A DNA stretch of 64,000 nt, taken from NCBI GenBank assembly GCA_050084985.1, contig JBITNC010000001.1:73408001-73472000 (forward strand), in the 5' to 3' direction. Below, piece after piece: positions 31,604 to 44,518 of the stretch. How positions within the stretch are numbered: the stretch's first letter is position 1; the number at the start of each line of letters is the position of its first letter. Origin of the DNA: Nageia nagi (taxonomy: Eukaryota; Pinophyta). The position numbers were made by a program, and so were the translations under genes. Below the pieces are notes generated by a model. It made no database searches and was not told the DNA's origin. It saw nothing but the letters and a program-made list of their open reading frames with translations.

Positions 31604-33839
31604 GATAAATAAAGTCAAGATCGGAGATGCTAAACCTAGAATTAAGCTGACCTGTGTATTTAACAATCACATCACTTTCGGAATAAAGTCAACATTATAA
31701 TGCAAAGATAAGCCTCCTACATGCAAGCCTTGACACCCAAGTTCTTATTGAGGAGAATGACATCAGCTTCCTAAAATAGTCATAAGAGATGGAGATCAAA
31801 CAAACATTAAGCTCACATGACTGAAACTCCTAGATGATACTGTCGAGGATTGACATGCTTGCTTGAATTGCCAGCATTGCTAGAAGACAAAGAAGATGAA
31901 CCAATACTGCAAGACATGTGAACCGATTTAAAGAAGATGAACTGATGTTGCATGGCATGTGAACCAACCAGAAATAGCCAAGATTGCAAAAATTACTGAT
32001 TGTCTTGGCGGAAGTCCAAAAATTACTTTTGTAATTGATGCGCACACCAGTTTCTTGCCCGACATGCATCTTGCATGTGTTGGAAGATTGTAATTTTAAT
32101 AGTTTTGAGTTATTTCTATCATTTTAAAAAAACTATGAAAAGGAATAGAGGTCTTGGTATCAAGGTTTGAAAGTTCAAAATTTTGCCCTTTCATAAACCA
32201 AGCTTGTATTATTTTCTCAATATAATTCAAAGTTGTTTGACCTCCTCCAATCGGTAGTGTTGGATATATCTATCATTTATAGGTGTAGGTGGATGTTATT
32301 AGTATTTAGGCTTTTGCTAGCAAATGCTTAGCTTTGATTGAGATTTATCTATTAGGCAATGGATTATTGTAGGATTGAAAATTGTAATGCTATTTAGTTG
32401 AATTTGTGGTTGTCTGTAACCTGTCCACTTGGAATCTACCAAGAAGTAGATTGGTTGAATTGGTCTCTCTCTCTCTCTCTCATCTTCAAAACAAGTTGTA
32501 AAGGACCCAACTTTCTCCAATGGTTGATTTGATTAAATATCGAATCATCCAATGTTACTAAGGTCAAGGGCACATATTATTTTCTTAGGCTGATCATCAC
32601 AATCCTTGGTGGATCCATGGATTGAGCAGGTCCAAACTCTCTTCTGGTAGTACATGATTAGTTGTAGGAGGATAGTCCTATAGTATGTTGTTCCAAATTA
32701 GTTCTTTGCTTAACCTCTGTAGGTCGAGAGCATGAAGCTTGTAGTAGTTAAACACAAATTCTGCAAGCCTTTGGCTTAGTAAATACTTAAATTGGCAAAA
32801 AGGTAGTTAAAGACTTGCCAAAAACATGGGGATTAAAAATATTAAAATATTGATTTTTTGAACAATTTGATAAAAGTCATGACTTGCGAAAAAAACTTGG
32901 TAAAAACTAGAAAGCTCAACTACAGAATCAACGAAAATGTATTAACCTTAAAAATTCATGAGTTAAATGTGAGTGTTTGTTTTGATTGACAAGATCACTT
33001 GTGAGTTCTCGCTAGACTTGAAGAGTTTTACTACTATGATTAGGATCATCTTTCATCTCTAGACACTTATGTCAATGGGAAACTATGAGCTAGGTAGAAA
33101 GAGGGATGTTTTTTTTGGCCCTTTGCTCATTGGAATGGGTAGCTTCCAAGAATATGGGTGGTCCTTGATGTGACTACTAATGGGAAGCAAGATTTCTTTG
33201 TTCCATTTGGAATTGTGGACATCCTTCCTTCATGTACCATTTGAACACTCTTCACCCTTTTCTTAAGAAGAAGATATCAATAAACTAGACAAGGAGGATA
33301 TATGTTGAAAATAAATTTTGTTCATCTGTATCACTTCATCCCAACCTCTTAGCTCCAAATTGGCATATCCTTTCTAATAGGTGGAGGATGACATTCTTAC
33401 ACTCTTTGACCATATTTGAAGGAATGGACTCATGGCCTTGTGGTTCATCTTGGCCAACTCAAAGTTTTTCCTCATCAAGTATGTGTTCAAACAAATCTCT
33501 ACATTGCTACAGAGGTCATAGTTTTTCAAGTTTTCTCCCTTTAAGAGGTGGAGACTAAGCACCATTTCATCTTTAGATGCCTCATTTATTATAAAACTCA
33601 AGAGAGGTGCTACTACTTTTTTAGAGACTTCGATAGGTCATTGTTTGCCTTTTATTCTACACAACCAAAGAGACTTAGCTTTTTTAACTTAGTTAAGAGT
33701 CCACTCACAGGTGCCAAAATGTGAAAGAAGTTTCCAGAGCTATCGGATTACTCTTCACTTTCTTCCCTCTTACTCCACTTTTATGGGCACTAGGAGTTCA
33801 TTTGATGTCACTTTTTCTTAAACTAGAGATAATATATCA

Positions 33840-33993
33840 ATGGATTGGCCTATAGGCTATGGTTAAGAAGCATGTACGCCTTTGCGAGCTACCTCCAAGT
33901 TCTCTACGATCTCTCCTACTCGAGCAAGGCAGTCTAGATATATTGGTCTCCAATGTTGTGGGATAGATGCTTCTTAACCATAGGCCAATCCAT
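33840..33993. repeat. Inverted repeat with 27 bp arms
   Basis: The right arm (33967-33993, ATGCTTCTTAACCATAGGCC and on) is an exact reverse complement of the left arm (33840-33871) except for a 5 bp repeat (AGGCT) in the left arm. The loop is about 95 bp. It could form a hairpin, or be the remains of a foldback element. Confidence 0.75.
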
Positions 33994-34143
33994 CTTGAGA
34001 AACATTTATCATCATTTTCTTACCTCCTTTGACTAGAGTATCTTGCATTGGATCTTTTGGGATGGTTGATGATGGTTATGCTTCTATCATTTGACACTCC
34101 ACCATAAAGTAAAATTGACCATTTTATATTTGCAGAATGTTAG

Positions 34144-34312
34144 TTTATGCTTTGTTCCCGGAAGTTTCCTTTTAGTTCCATCAAACTACTGACACATGAA
34201 GTTTATGCTTTGTTACCGGAAGTTTCCTTTTAGTTCCTTGTAGAATTGACTATTTTTTATGTCTGATGTGTTAATCTATGCTTTGTTCCCGGAAGTTTCC
34301 TTTTAGTTCCAT
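34144..34312. repeat. Three copies of a 34 bp phrase
   Basis: TATGCTTTGTTCCCGGAAGT plus TTCCTTTTAGTTCC occurs at about 34146, 34204 and 34277, with spacers of 23 and 39 bp. The middle copy has one C-to-A change. The spacers are also partly alike (GAATTGAC, CATTTG). Confidence 0.85.
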
Positions 34313-36199
34313 TTGAGGACATTAATAAATTTTATTTTTTCTTATCATCTGTACTAACATTATTGGTTTCAATGCAACATTAATGCCATCTCTTTATTTC
34401 ACTTTGCTCAAGGATATTTGATGCCCTTATTTTGAAGCTGCAAGCTATATGACCTTTGCCTTCGATAGGGTTGAAACTTGAGACTTACAATTATAAGAAG
34501 ACACTCCAAGTCCTGAGCTAAATCAAGGCTGCTAAGTGCAAATGACTAGACCCGCATCTTTCCTAGATTTTGTGAGTTTTTACAGCTCTTGTTAATCCAA
34601 TGAATCTATCTGAGTTTCTACGAAGAAAACAAGAGAACAGAAAATAATATATATGTATAGGTACATTTCTCCATTTTGCTCATAATGTGTATGATAAGTT
34701 TGGGTAGTTTGGTATGTTATTGATGCTAATTTGTTGATGAATTTATGTAACATTTCTTTTGTTGAATTTGTTAAATTTTAAATGTTCGTCTAGTTTAATA
34801 TGTCAAAACTAGCTGATTCTTTGTCAATTTTTTGCCGAATGGGAGTCTTAACACTATGGTTACCAGTTACCTCAATAGTTCCATTGAATATAACCCCTCT
34901 TAATTCAGCTGATTCTTTTTTTGTTAATTTTGACTTCTGCAGTAAGGGAGGATTCAACAACCACTCTCAACTCTCTAGAAAGTCATCATCATTGATGCTT
35001 GAAATACCTAGTTAATGAAGCATTTGGCTATTAAATCTTCCTAGGTTTTCAGTGGAATCTTGCTTACTTCATATCCATTTTTTCATTATCTTCTTGTATC
35101 TTATTTCTCGTGTATCTTTGTCAGATGTAAGAGTGAATGACATTCCTGAGGATTATTTTGTGGAAATCGAAGCTTTTTGCATCATGGATAGATTCAAATA
35201 TACTTAATTTAAATTGTATTCATGATGGAGATGATCCGTGGATGAATGCCTTTCCGTTGATTGTTCATAAACTATTAGTACCTCTTCAAAAAACAGTGAA
35301 ATGTTGGGAAAACTATTCCATTTTTACTTCTAGCCTTTTAAACAAAAAAAAAAAAAAAAAGAAAGAAGAAAGAGATTTCCTCAACTCTGCACTTTTAGTT
35401 CAGCATTCTTCTTTGCATCTATTGTTGGCGAAATGTTTGTGGCCAGTAAAATCACAATAGCACCAGTTATCATAAAGTTATGTTGGAAAGAGGGACATTG
35501 GAGCTCATATCCAGTGAACAGCTTATTTACGTTTTTATTTTCTTTCAATGATATTAACCCAACAACAGAAAATAGAGTGCCTTGCATGATATATATTTAA
35601 GTATGCAAATATTCATCCCCCGAAGAGCACTGTTTAGTTTTCTTGAAAGCAACTGCATGTGGGTAATTGTTCTGTTATTGGCTGCATGTAGTACAAACTT
35701 GAAATCATCTTTATGTAATCATTGTTTAAATTTTAACACAAAAATAATACACGAATTCCCTTTTAAGAGGACATGTTTTTAGGATATGGCACCTACAATA
35801 TTTATTTTAGTTGGATATAAGTCTTTATTGATGCTTCAGTGATCAAAATTGAAATCTATAAGGATTTTTGTGCATATTCCTAATTTCCTACTGATTGTAG
35901 TTTTGGCAAATGAGCTACAGGTATGATTTTTTCAATTATTAACCGGAGAAAATGAGAGGAAAGCATTATCACATGCTGAACTAAAAATGTAAAATACTGG
36001 CTCTTGTCATTAGGTAGCTGCTCATGCTTCTGTGTAATTTATTAGGGAATATTACTTTTACTGTGACTGTGAACTTGGGTAGATGGGGCTTTCCGGTAAT
36101 GCTTCATTTTTGAAATTTCTCAACTAAGCTCTGCCATTGGACATTGTTAGTGAAAACCTTATAATTGCATGATGTATCTATGAGAACGGATGTATGCAG

Positions 36200-36376
36200 G
36201 CCAGAACTATGTCCAGAGAAAAGGATGTTGTTCTACCCAAATCTTCCGAAGATCATTGGTTCTGATTTTCTGGAGCCCTGGTTGAGGAATATACATGGAC
36301 CAAATGGAAACCCAACAGCTTGCCATGTTTTTGGACATACTCATTTCTGCTGGGACTCTGTATTGGATGGGATCAG
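36200..36376 (+). CDS. Calcineurin-like metallophosphoesterase, penultimate exon
   Basis: The exon encodes PELCPEKRMLFYPNLPKIIG, then SDFLEPWLRNIHG, then HVFGHTHFCWDSVLDGIR. GHTH is the last metal-binding signature of the calcineurin-like fold. The acceptor is TATGCAG (to 36199) and the donor ATCAG-GTAGCA (36376/36377). Phases at both ends match neighbouring exons. Conservation of sense throughout, in a region where all other frames are broken, indicates purifying selection and a live gene. Confidence 0.9.
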
Positions 36377-36471
36377 GTAGCATGTTAGTTGTATTTAGTC
36401 TATGAAATGATAATTATATATTTTAATTTTTATATAATATCAAATCTATTGCTTTATTTATCCATCTGCAG
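36377..36471 (+). other. 95 bp intron
   Basis: GTAGCA...CATCTGCAG, AT-rich, joining AG to A to make an Arg codon. A short intron contrasts with the 9.7 kb one preceding it. Confidence 0.9.
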
Positions 36472-36691
36472 ATATATCCAAGCACCTTTGGCATATCCCC
36501 GTGAAAGAAAAAAAAGAATGAATGGAGGTGAAGCATGGCTACCATTTTGCATATATGACTCTGACAATGGAGGCTTATATAGTAAATTGTTACCCTCCTA
36601 CTGGTCTGAGTACTATCGAATGGAAGAAAGAGAGCCACAGAACACAGAACTTGCTCCATGGGTTGCCAGATTCTATAATAGGACCAAGTGA
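36472..36691 (+). CDS. Calcineurin-like metallophosphoesterase, last exon
   Basis: The exon reads YIQAPLAYPRERKKRMNGGE, AWLPFCIYDSDNGG, and ends QNTELAPWVARFYNRTK with a TGA (36689-36691). QAPLAYPRER carries the C-terminal core of the protein group; the Trp- and Pro-rich tail is its usual end. Together the three exons encode 186 residues in one open frame. I estimate the missing N-terminal part at a little under 200 residues, judging from typical metallophosphoesterase domains. No polyadenylation signal was assigned with confidence. Confidence 0.9.
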
Positions 36692-39600
36692 TATTGATGT
36701 GCATATCTAGGGTTCCCATTAACAACAGCACATTTTAAGAGAGTTTTAACCTGCTATTGTGACATAGCATTCATTTCATTTAATTTATCTCTAGAAGCTA
36801 TAACATTATATTCACATTGGTTTTGTATCTATAAGTTTTTTCCCAGTTAAAAAATTCGTGATCAGGCAGGTGATGCAATCCCTTGCTAATAATCCTTATG
36901 CTTGCATTTTGTGTAGCATGAAATACTGTTGCAGGTTCTGTTTGTAATGCCCTCATCAATATCTCATTTCATTATAATCCGTAGTGCATCTGTTATCTGC
37001 TGTGACTATTTTCAGGGTGAATGAGATAGGTCATATATGTATTGAATTGTCTACGGAACCAAATATTTGCATCGTAGGGAAATGATTCTAATGGTTGCAA
37101 ACAAGATGCCTTGTACACCACAGGTACATTACAAATATTTGGCTTTATATACTCTTCCTATATTTGTTTATGTTGGCAGGAAAACGTGGCATCTACCGTT
37201 TATTTCTTCCATTTAGAATATAAACACTCGTCAGGAAGAAACGGATTGTGCATGAAAACATGCAAAATTAAGTTGATGCTGCATGTCAATTATCTATAGT
37301 TGCTTCCTTGTGGTTAAGCGACGCTAAAGTATGCTTGATCTGAAAAGAAGAAGTAGTAAAAATGATACGAGCTTCAGTCTTCTGTCTGGAGTTTTTTGCA
37401 GAATTCATTTTCCCGTAGAGATCTGTTAACAACTTTGCAGAGACAATGGTTACAAGAAACGTGTCCTATGTCAATTTCATGTCAGAAAACAATAAACCAG
37501 AGATGACAAGCCCTCATGCAAAACGCAACTAATGAAACCTGAAAAATATCTTTGTTAGAAAAATAAAGGTTTTCTTTTGCCCTGTGGAGATGTGTGCGAT
37601 CATTAGGTGAGGCATGTATGTAATCATCTCTTGGATGATGAACTTAATATGTTGAAGCATATGTGATGCTGCTATAATAAGTGTGCTCACTTAATCATGC
37701 AATACAAGATAATGAACCATTGACCTGTTGATACGATTCTTGATAGATAATGCCAGCGCTCTTTCTGTGTGCATGTGGTAGGATAAGTTGAGAATATTGA
37801 ATAAACTTAATAGTTTCATAATTGTTGTACTCCATGGAAACATGGGGATGTTTCCTTTCGGTGTGTTTCCCCTGTATTCTGCTGTTTTCCTTTTTGTTTT
37901 CGTCTATGTGAGATGCCCTCGTATTCAAAGAAGTCAGGATGTTTGAGAAAAATGTGGGAGTATTCCATGACGGAAGACCAGCTAAAACCTGCCAAAGAAG
38001 ATCGTTAGTCCGTGGAAAGTATGTTTGATCTTTCCACAAACAAAATGATTAATTGATAAAGAGTAACTATCATATGCATCGTGCTGATTGTACTTGAATA
38101 CAATATATAAATATGTTGTAAGAAATGTAGAAGTATATCACGATCATGTTATACATAAGACCATGGAAATTGTATGATATTCATTAAAGTCAAATTTAAC
38201 GTCCTTTTACATATCGATGCTTATTATAATTAAAATAGATGTTATACAGGTGGTGTGAGGGAACTTGGATGGGCGGAGTTGACACATTTTTATTTGTGTG
38301 TGTTTTTGATACCTGTTGTACCTCATTCTCAAGATTTGAAATCATATTCACATTGTGAAATACACTATCAACACCATAACAATTTTTTAAAATAGAAACT
38401 CACTTGTATTCAAAGTTATATTTTGGTTGATAGTAATATGTTTGATTTTTTTAATACCGAGTGATCAAAACAGTGAAATTGGATTGTGAGAAGAACTTGT
38501 CATGAATAAATGTCATCTTTTAATTTACTAGCTCTTGGATTTTAAAATTTAAATACTGTTAATTAATATTATATAGATATTTGAAATATGAGGTTAATGA
38601 TAACTACAGTATGTTTTTGGATATAATAAGCTTCTTTTGTATTACAGATTTGTAAAACATGAATGTATAAACAATATATTTCTATAATATTTGGATATAC
38701 ATTGAAAGAATATTATAAAATAAATCAAAAGAATTAATAAAAAAAAATGGAAGAATTTTAACATAATATTTAATTTAATTTGATATTAATGTCTAAATGT
38801 GATTCAAAATGGTTAATGGGGTTGTAGAAAAATACATATAATAAAGGTAAGGAAGTGCTTAAGTAGGCCAAAAAAGAGTGTTGAAATACAATAGTTAAAA
38901 TGTTAGGTAGATCCACTTGTATTTTTAGAATATGCAAATTTTTAGCATAAAATATGTTGCACCATTACCAAATCATGATGCCCTTGGTATGTACAATTTG
39001 TAGAAAATTCATTGGAAAAAAGAACGTTGCAAAGTAGGTGCATATAGGGAAAAGAGAGAAATTTATTAATAAATACATTTATCTATACCTATTGAATGAA
39101 AATAGATTAATAGCTAAAAGCAATATAGAGATTTAACAAATTAGGATTTCACAAATTGAAAAAAGAAGAATATAGAGAACTTGTCTACATGATGGAGGAT
39201 TGAAATTTAGTTGGTGGACAATTTATGTTTTCGAAGGGTAAAATTTAGTTGTAGTTAATCTAGACAATTTTGAGTATTTTGAAAACGATAATTGTAGGGG
39301 TTATATTGGAACTATAATATTCATGTTTTGAGCTTGTGTTGCTAATGTTACACATTTTAGTACTTTGTGCTAGAATGTTGGGTATTTTGTGCTGTGAGTG
39401 TTGGAACTTGGGCATTTTGGGCTAATATTGATTTTGTTTTGTACTATGCTTCTTTGATTATTTGGATGATTTTGATGACATTACCACAAAGATGGAAGAC
39501 AATTGTGTAATTGATTTCTTCTTATGATAATTATTTATGATATTTTCTCTATTTGGAATGAACAATTCATAGTGTTTTATAAAAAGATTCATAAATTTGC

Positions 39601-40179
39601 TTTCGAGGTCTTTTAAGTGGATCATTTAGAACAATGTAGATAAAGATAATGTTAAATAAGAAAAATTCACTTAAATGAGTGTTGATCTACTTAAAATGGG
39701 TTGGATATGATATTTTGCATTAATCAAATTAAATAATTTTAACTAGTTAAAATGCACATTTGAATGTCAACAATTTGCTCATTTTACAAACTTGTTAAAG
39801 GACAACTTGAGGCCATATGCCCAAAATAAAAAGGATACAAAATTTTGATGAAGTCTCACGCTTTTGCCCTTGCGAGGACTTTGTCACGAAATTTTATGTA
39901 AAAATAGAAAAATAATTTAAAAAAAATGAAATGATAAAATTGTTGTAATATGATAACGATTTGTCCTTCTCCTGAAGGTTAAAGAGGATATGAGAGCTTG
40001 GGTGAACACATTCTTTCTTATTGAGCAAATGATATTGTCTTTTTTTTGGGCTCCTTGGAAAGGCCTATGTTGAAATGTTGAGTTCAAAGCAAAATGTTTG
40101 TAACTTACAAAATAAAGATAATTGAGACCTTGGACCCCTCTTTGGTACTTGTGATAAAACATGCAATATGTAAAATATT
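36692..40179. other. 3' flank and intergenic DNA, nothing recognised
   Basis: AT-rich sequence. 36692-37700 presumably includes the metallophosphoesterase 3' untranslated region. The phrase ATCAAAT(A)AAT...AATAACTAAAA near 39720 also appears near 29230 and 41740 and may be a dispersed repeat. No gene is supported. Confidence 0.4.
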
Positions 40180-41010
40180 AAACATAGAAAAATGGTAATT
40201 TTGTAGTGATAATTCAAAGATTGATATTTAAAAGATTAAGAATTCAAAAATGATATTAATTTAGAAATGATGTTTTAGGCATGATAGTTTCAAAAAAATG
40301 ACAATTTCATAGAATGATATTGCAAAAAATGGTGATCTCAAAAGTTAATTTTAAATGATGATTATAGAAATGATAATTTTAGAAGCTATTTTAGAATGAT
40401 AATTGTATTAATGATAGTTTTAGAAGCTATTTCAAAACGATAATTGTAGAAATGATAGTTTTAGAAGATATTTCAGAATGATAATTGCAAAAATAGAAAT
40501 GACAATTTCATAATGATATTTTTTTTGGTTGGCAAACCTCTTTTTAAATTTTAAAGAAGCTCAATAACATATTTGGGAAGAGTGTTGGGATTTAAAATTG
40601 ATCCTCCATAATGAAAACTACCCCCACTTTACCAAATTACCTTCCATGGATAATTGAAGATATTTCAAAATGATAATGAAAAAAATGATAACTTCAAAAT
40701 ATATTTCAAATTGATAATTACAAAAATGATGTTGTAGGAATGATAAATACAAAAATGTAATTTCAAATATGTTAAATGCAAAAACATCATTTTGTAAATG
40801 ACAAATACTAAAATAATATCTTCATCTATGATAGAAGACTACATGATAATTATGAAAATGAGAATTTCAAAAGATGTAACTTTAGACATGAGAATTTCAA
40901 AATAGATGCATAAATGTAGTTTTAAATATGATAATGCAAAAAATAACTTTGGAAATGATAGATATAAATATGTAATTTCAAAAATTACAAGTATAGAAAA
41001 GTTATTTCAA
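40180..41010. repeat. Degenerate AT-rich minisatellite
   Basis: Variants of ATGATAATTTTAGAAGCTAT and TTTCAAAATGATAATTGC recur many times, with a period near 41 bp in the clearest part (40365-40495) and looser copies to 41010. A unique insert (40515-40650) interrupts it. Composition is nearly all A and T with GATAAT as the signature. Confidence 0.8.
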
Positions 41011-42589
41011 GAAATAAAATATGAAAATTTCAAACATACAATTAATCAATTTGTAGATATTTTCAAAAGATATTATTATAATAAAAAAATAATAAAAATA
41101 TTATTTAATTAGGGTTATTACAAAATATTCAATTAACCAATTTAACCATGAAATAATAGAAAAATGATAATACAAATGATAACAACGATCTATTCCACCT
41201 TGACCTATCAAAACTGGATTTACAAAATATACAAACTTATAGTTTACCTGTGAGGACAAATAGAGGTGATATTCAGATGAAAGGGGACTAATGACAAGCC
41301 TCTCCAAAAAACAAAGCCCAATATCTGACCTCAACCTAGCGTCGCTGCTAGGAACCCAACGACATCACTTGGCTACTTTACCAATTTAGCCTTGCCCTTT
41401 GCTTGATGTCATCATCTTGCCTTCAATGCTTAAAATACCACTCATAGATGAGTAAAAGATAGCAGGAATGCAAATATCAGAGTATAACAATTTCTAGAAA
41501 TGATAGGTGGTGTTAAGAAACACTAATCAATAATGACACAAGTAATCCCACCAATCAAGGATTTAGGATTGTGTTAGATCATGTCTCATCTATGATCATG
41601 CACACCTTTCCACCTTTATAGGTAACAAGTAAATTAGAAAGGCTCCTCCTTGGGCTTATTATGATGTCGATCAACTTGTTACCATAAAACATAAAGGTAG
41701 ATGAGACTACACATTGATAAAGATATTTATTTAATAAATCAAATAAATCATTTCAAATAACTAAAAAGGGTATTTTGATTAAATTAAACTCCTTTTTAAG
41801 TGTTAATAGATGCCCTAGTTTGAATATATTTTGAGCTTTTGGAACAAAAAAGGTCAAAGCATAATTCAAAGTATAATATAGAAAAAAAAGTAAGAGTAAG
41901 AAAATACTGTCTGAAAAGTTATCTCATGGCAACAATTTCAGATGCCCCAACATTTTGCCTATATTATGCCCCCTCTTTGACTTGGTTGCAACATGATGGA
42001 CCTCTCATCATAGGAGCAATCCAAGGCAAAGAACAAAGAACTTGAGAAGAACTTAGACAAGAAATGTTTTTGTACGAGATATCTCAAATATAAACATTAA
42101 CATTATGATATGAATAATGTGATAAGTTTTATAGATGCAAACCTATCCTTGGTGACTTACCCACTAAGATTGATGAAAAAAGATTACCAATTTATGCTAA
42201 TAAGCTTGGTTTCCCAATCCACCATGTTGCCATGGATTTTTGAAAAGAATGACCCTTCCTTACAAAGGATTCAAATGATAAGAGTGACCAACTTGGTTTC
42301 CCCAAGCCACCATGTTTCCATGGATTTTTGATATGGATGACCCTTTCTTACAAAGGCATCAAATGATATAATTGACAAGAGAAATGCATGATAAATAACT
42401 TTTGATGAAAATAAGGGTAGATATATAGGCAAGTTACCTTTTTCATTTTCTTACCTTAATGTGGATTGTACTGAATGCAGCGATGATGCTAAAAGCACAG
42501 CGTCATTGCTAAGTTATTGCTTTTACTAACCTACAATGTTAGTATCCAAAAACATAGAAAGATATATTTGCTTGAAAAAGATTAGACGA
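41011..42589. other. 3' flank of the gypsy element, possible LTR
   Basis: For an element on the - strand this is where the 3' LTR should lie, but no matching 5' LTR exists in the window. A tandem pair of 87 bp units (42205-42291 and 42292-42378; CTTGGTTTCCC then CCACCATGTT then CCATGGATTTTTGA) lies within it. No ORF is supported. Confidence 0.4.
42205..42378. repeat. Tandem pair of 87 bp units
   Basis: Both units carry CTTGGTTTCCC, CCACCATGTT, CCATGGATTTTTGA, TGACCCTT and TACAAAGG in order, with about ten differences. Confidence 0.85.
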
Positions 42590-43551
42590 AAAACTTTGTT
42601 AGATGCATGACATTAATTAGATTACGTTCCTCTTTACCTTCAATTATAGATAGTTTATATGCACCTTTTCCATAATTTGTAATGACAATGTAAGGACCTA
42701 TCCAGTTAGGTTTGAACTTATCCTTCTTTTCATTTTCAAGTGCTTTAGTGTTGGCAAGATTTTATTTTAAGATAAGGGAACTCTTTAGGGATGATCTTTT
42801 TGCTGTAGGCTTGTTGAATTTGAGAATGATAAGAACAAAGGTGTTCCAGAGAGTTAACCCTTTTCTCATCTAGGACCTCTAATTGGGCTAATCTAGCTTT
42901 CCATCTATCTTCATCAGAAATGAGACCATCTATGGATACACAAAGCGATGGGATTTCTAGCTCTAATGGGACCACAACTTCAATTCCATACTTTAGGGAA
43001 AAGGGGGTGGCACCTATAGATGTCCTAATACTTGTCCTATAGCCCACAAAGCATAGGGGAGTTGTTCATGCCAATCTTTACCATGTTGTGCAATAGTTTT
43101 GGATAGGATACTTTTTATGACTTTATTTGATGCTTCGAATTGACCATTATGTTGGAAATAATAAGGTGTAAAGAATTTCCTTTTAATATGATATTTTGAA
43201 AAAAATATCTAATTTCATTACCTTTAAATCTAGGACCATTATCCATGAACAATTTAGAAGTAACACCATATCTAGAAATGATATATTCAATAAGAAAATC
43301 AACAATTTTACCTCCTTTTGCTGACTTCATAGGTATAGCCTCCACCCATATAGTGAAGTACTTTGTAGCTATAATAATAAACTTATGTCCATCTCTTGAA
43401 ACATGGTTAATTTTGCCAATAAAATCAAGTGTCTAAATGGAAAATGGCCAAGGGGATACAATAGAGTGCAAATCATGAGAAGAAGAAGGTTGAAGTCTAG
43501 CATTATTTTGACATTGTTCACATTTTCTAACATGCTATTCATAATCTTCAA
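42590..43551 (-). pseudogene. Ty3/gypsy integrase core and C-terminus, broken
   Basis: Reading leftward on the - strand: HVRKCEQCQNN completes the HHCC zinc finger (about 43520). TLDFIGK (about 43432) and KLFMDNGPRFKGNE (about 43230) carry the two Asp of the catalytic core. A frameshift precedes HNGQFEASNK, which carries the Glu. GYRTSIRTSIGATPFSLKYG (about 43044) and DEKRVNSLEHL follow. WIGPYIVITNYGKGAYKL (about 42700) is the GPY/F module. Several stops, including one in place of Trp before TLDFIGK, rule out function. Confidence 0.9.
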
Positions 43552-44345
43552 GCATAGTAGGCCAATAATAACCTAGTCTAAGAAAATTTTGATAAACAAA
43601 TTTACCGTTGAAGTGACTGCCACATTTACCATCATGAGCTTGATCCATTTCTATTTCATTCCTCATTAAACATCTAAGGAGAGTACCATCAAAAGATCTT
43701 CTATATAGCAAATCACCAATAATGACATCTTTTGCAACTAGCTTTTTAAGTCTAATTCTTGCATGATAATCAAAAACAATAGGGACAATACCATTATTAA
43801 GATAATTGAAAACATCTTGATACCATTCACATGCACTAATACAAGTTGAAAAATAATGATCTTGAATAAAATTTTGAACAACAAACTCATGAGAAGGCTT
43901 ACTGATACTTTTGATTATGAATATGGTGTGTTCATCTTCTATGTTAATGGGAGCAAGAGAAGCAACACTATCCATAGCATCAACATGCTTATTATTATCT
44001 CTTGGGATGTTGTCAATTTGATATTCAGTGAAGTAAATGAGGATATTTTCCACCATTTCCTTATACAGTTGCAACTTGGGATCCTTGGTGTTGTAGATGT
44101 TGGACACTTGCTTTATTATTAATTGAGAATCACCAAAGACATTTATCCTTTGTACTTTGATAAGTATATAAGCCTTCAATACTAAAATAAGAGCCTCATA
44201 TTCTACCATGTTGTTAGTACAATCAAAACCTAAATGATAAGACATAGGGATAACATCACCATGAGGACTAATTAGAATAATTCTTTCCTAAGCTCTATGA
44301 ATGCACTTAGAACCATAAAAAAATAATGTCTACTCATCATCTTCT
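43535..44345 (-). pseudogene. Second RNase H domain and integrase zinc-binding N-terminus of the gypsy element
   Basis: A second RNase H (RVT_3 type) begins near 44345 with LFFYGSK, where active enzymes have FDGS, so the first catalytic Asp is Tyr. A long open frame follows (44245-43535): NNMVEYEALILVLKA, INVFGDSQLIIKQVSN, and NIPRDNNKHVDAMDSVASLA. Next come the integrase linker LLYRRSFDGTLLRCL and AHDGKCGSHFNGK...GYYWPTML. A second RNase H between the first one and integrase is a mark of the Tat lineage of plant Ty3/gypsy elements. Confidence 0.9.
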
Positions 44346-44518
44346 ATGAAGCTAATGAAAAATATGAGGGTACTCATGCTTTGTATCTGAACGATGATGC
44401 TGAACTCCAACGATGATGCTAGCACCATGGTTGGTCTGGAACTCCACTTCATTTGAAAACTCCTCTTGTGTTCATAATACTTCATTCCATGGATGATTGA
44501 TGATGAAGTATCTATAAC

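Larger units (their letters stand above)
26506..36199 (+). other. 9.7 kb intron of the metallophosphoesterase gene
   Basis: It begins GTAACG and ends TATGCAG, joining exons in matching phase (AG|G makes Arg). It contains a broken LINE (29310-30960), imperfect repeats (31374-31413 and 31564-31603), a (TC)9 run (32464-32481), a hairpin (33840-33993), three copies of a 34 bp phrase (34144-34312) and an A-run (35343-35360). The stretch 26506-29300 holds no recognised feature apart from a weak SINE-like GGGATCAAATCCC near 28786. Confidence 0.85.

Noticed and set aside
32464-32481. (TC)9 run as a regulatory GAGA-type site
   Set aside because: A plain microsatellite deep in an intron, with no other promoter signal.
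37695-38039. 114-codon frame on the - strand
   Set aside because: No motif, no splice signals and no repeat relationship; length alone is not enough in this sequence.
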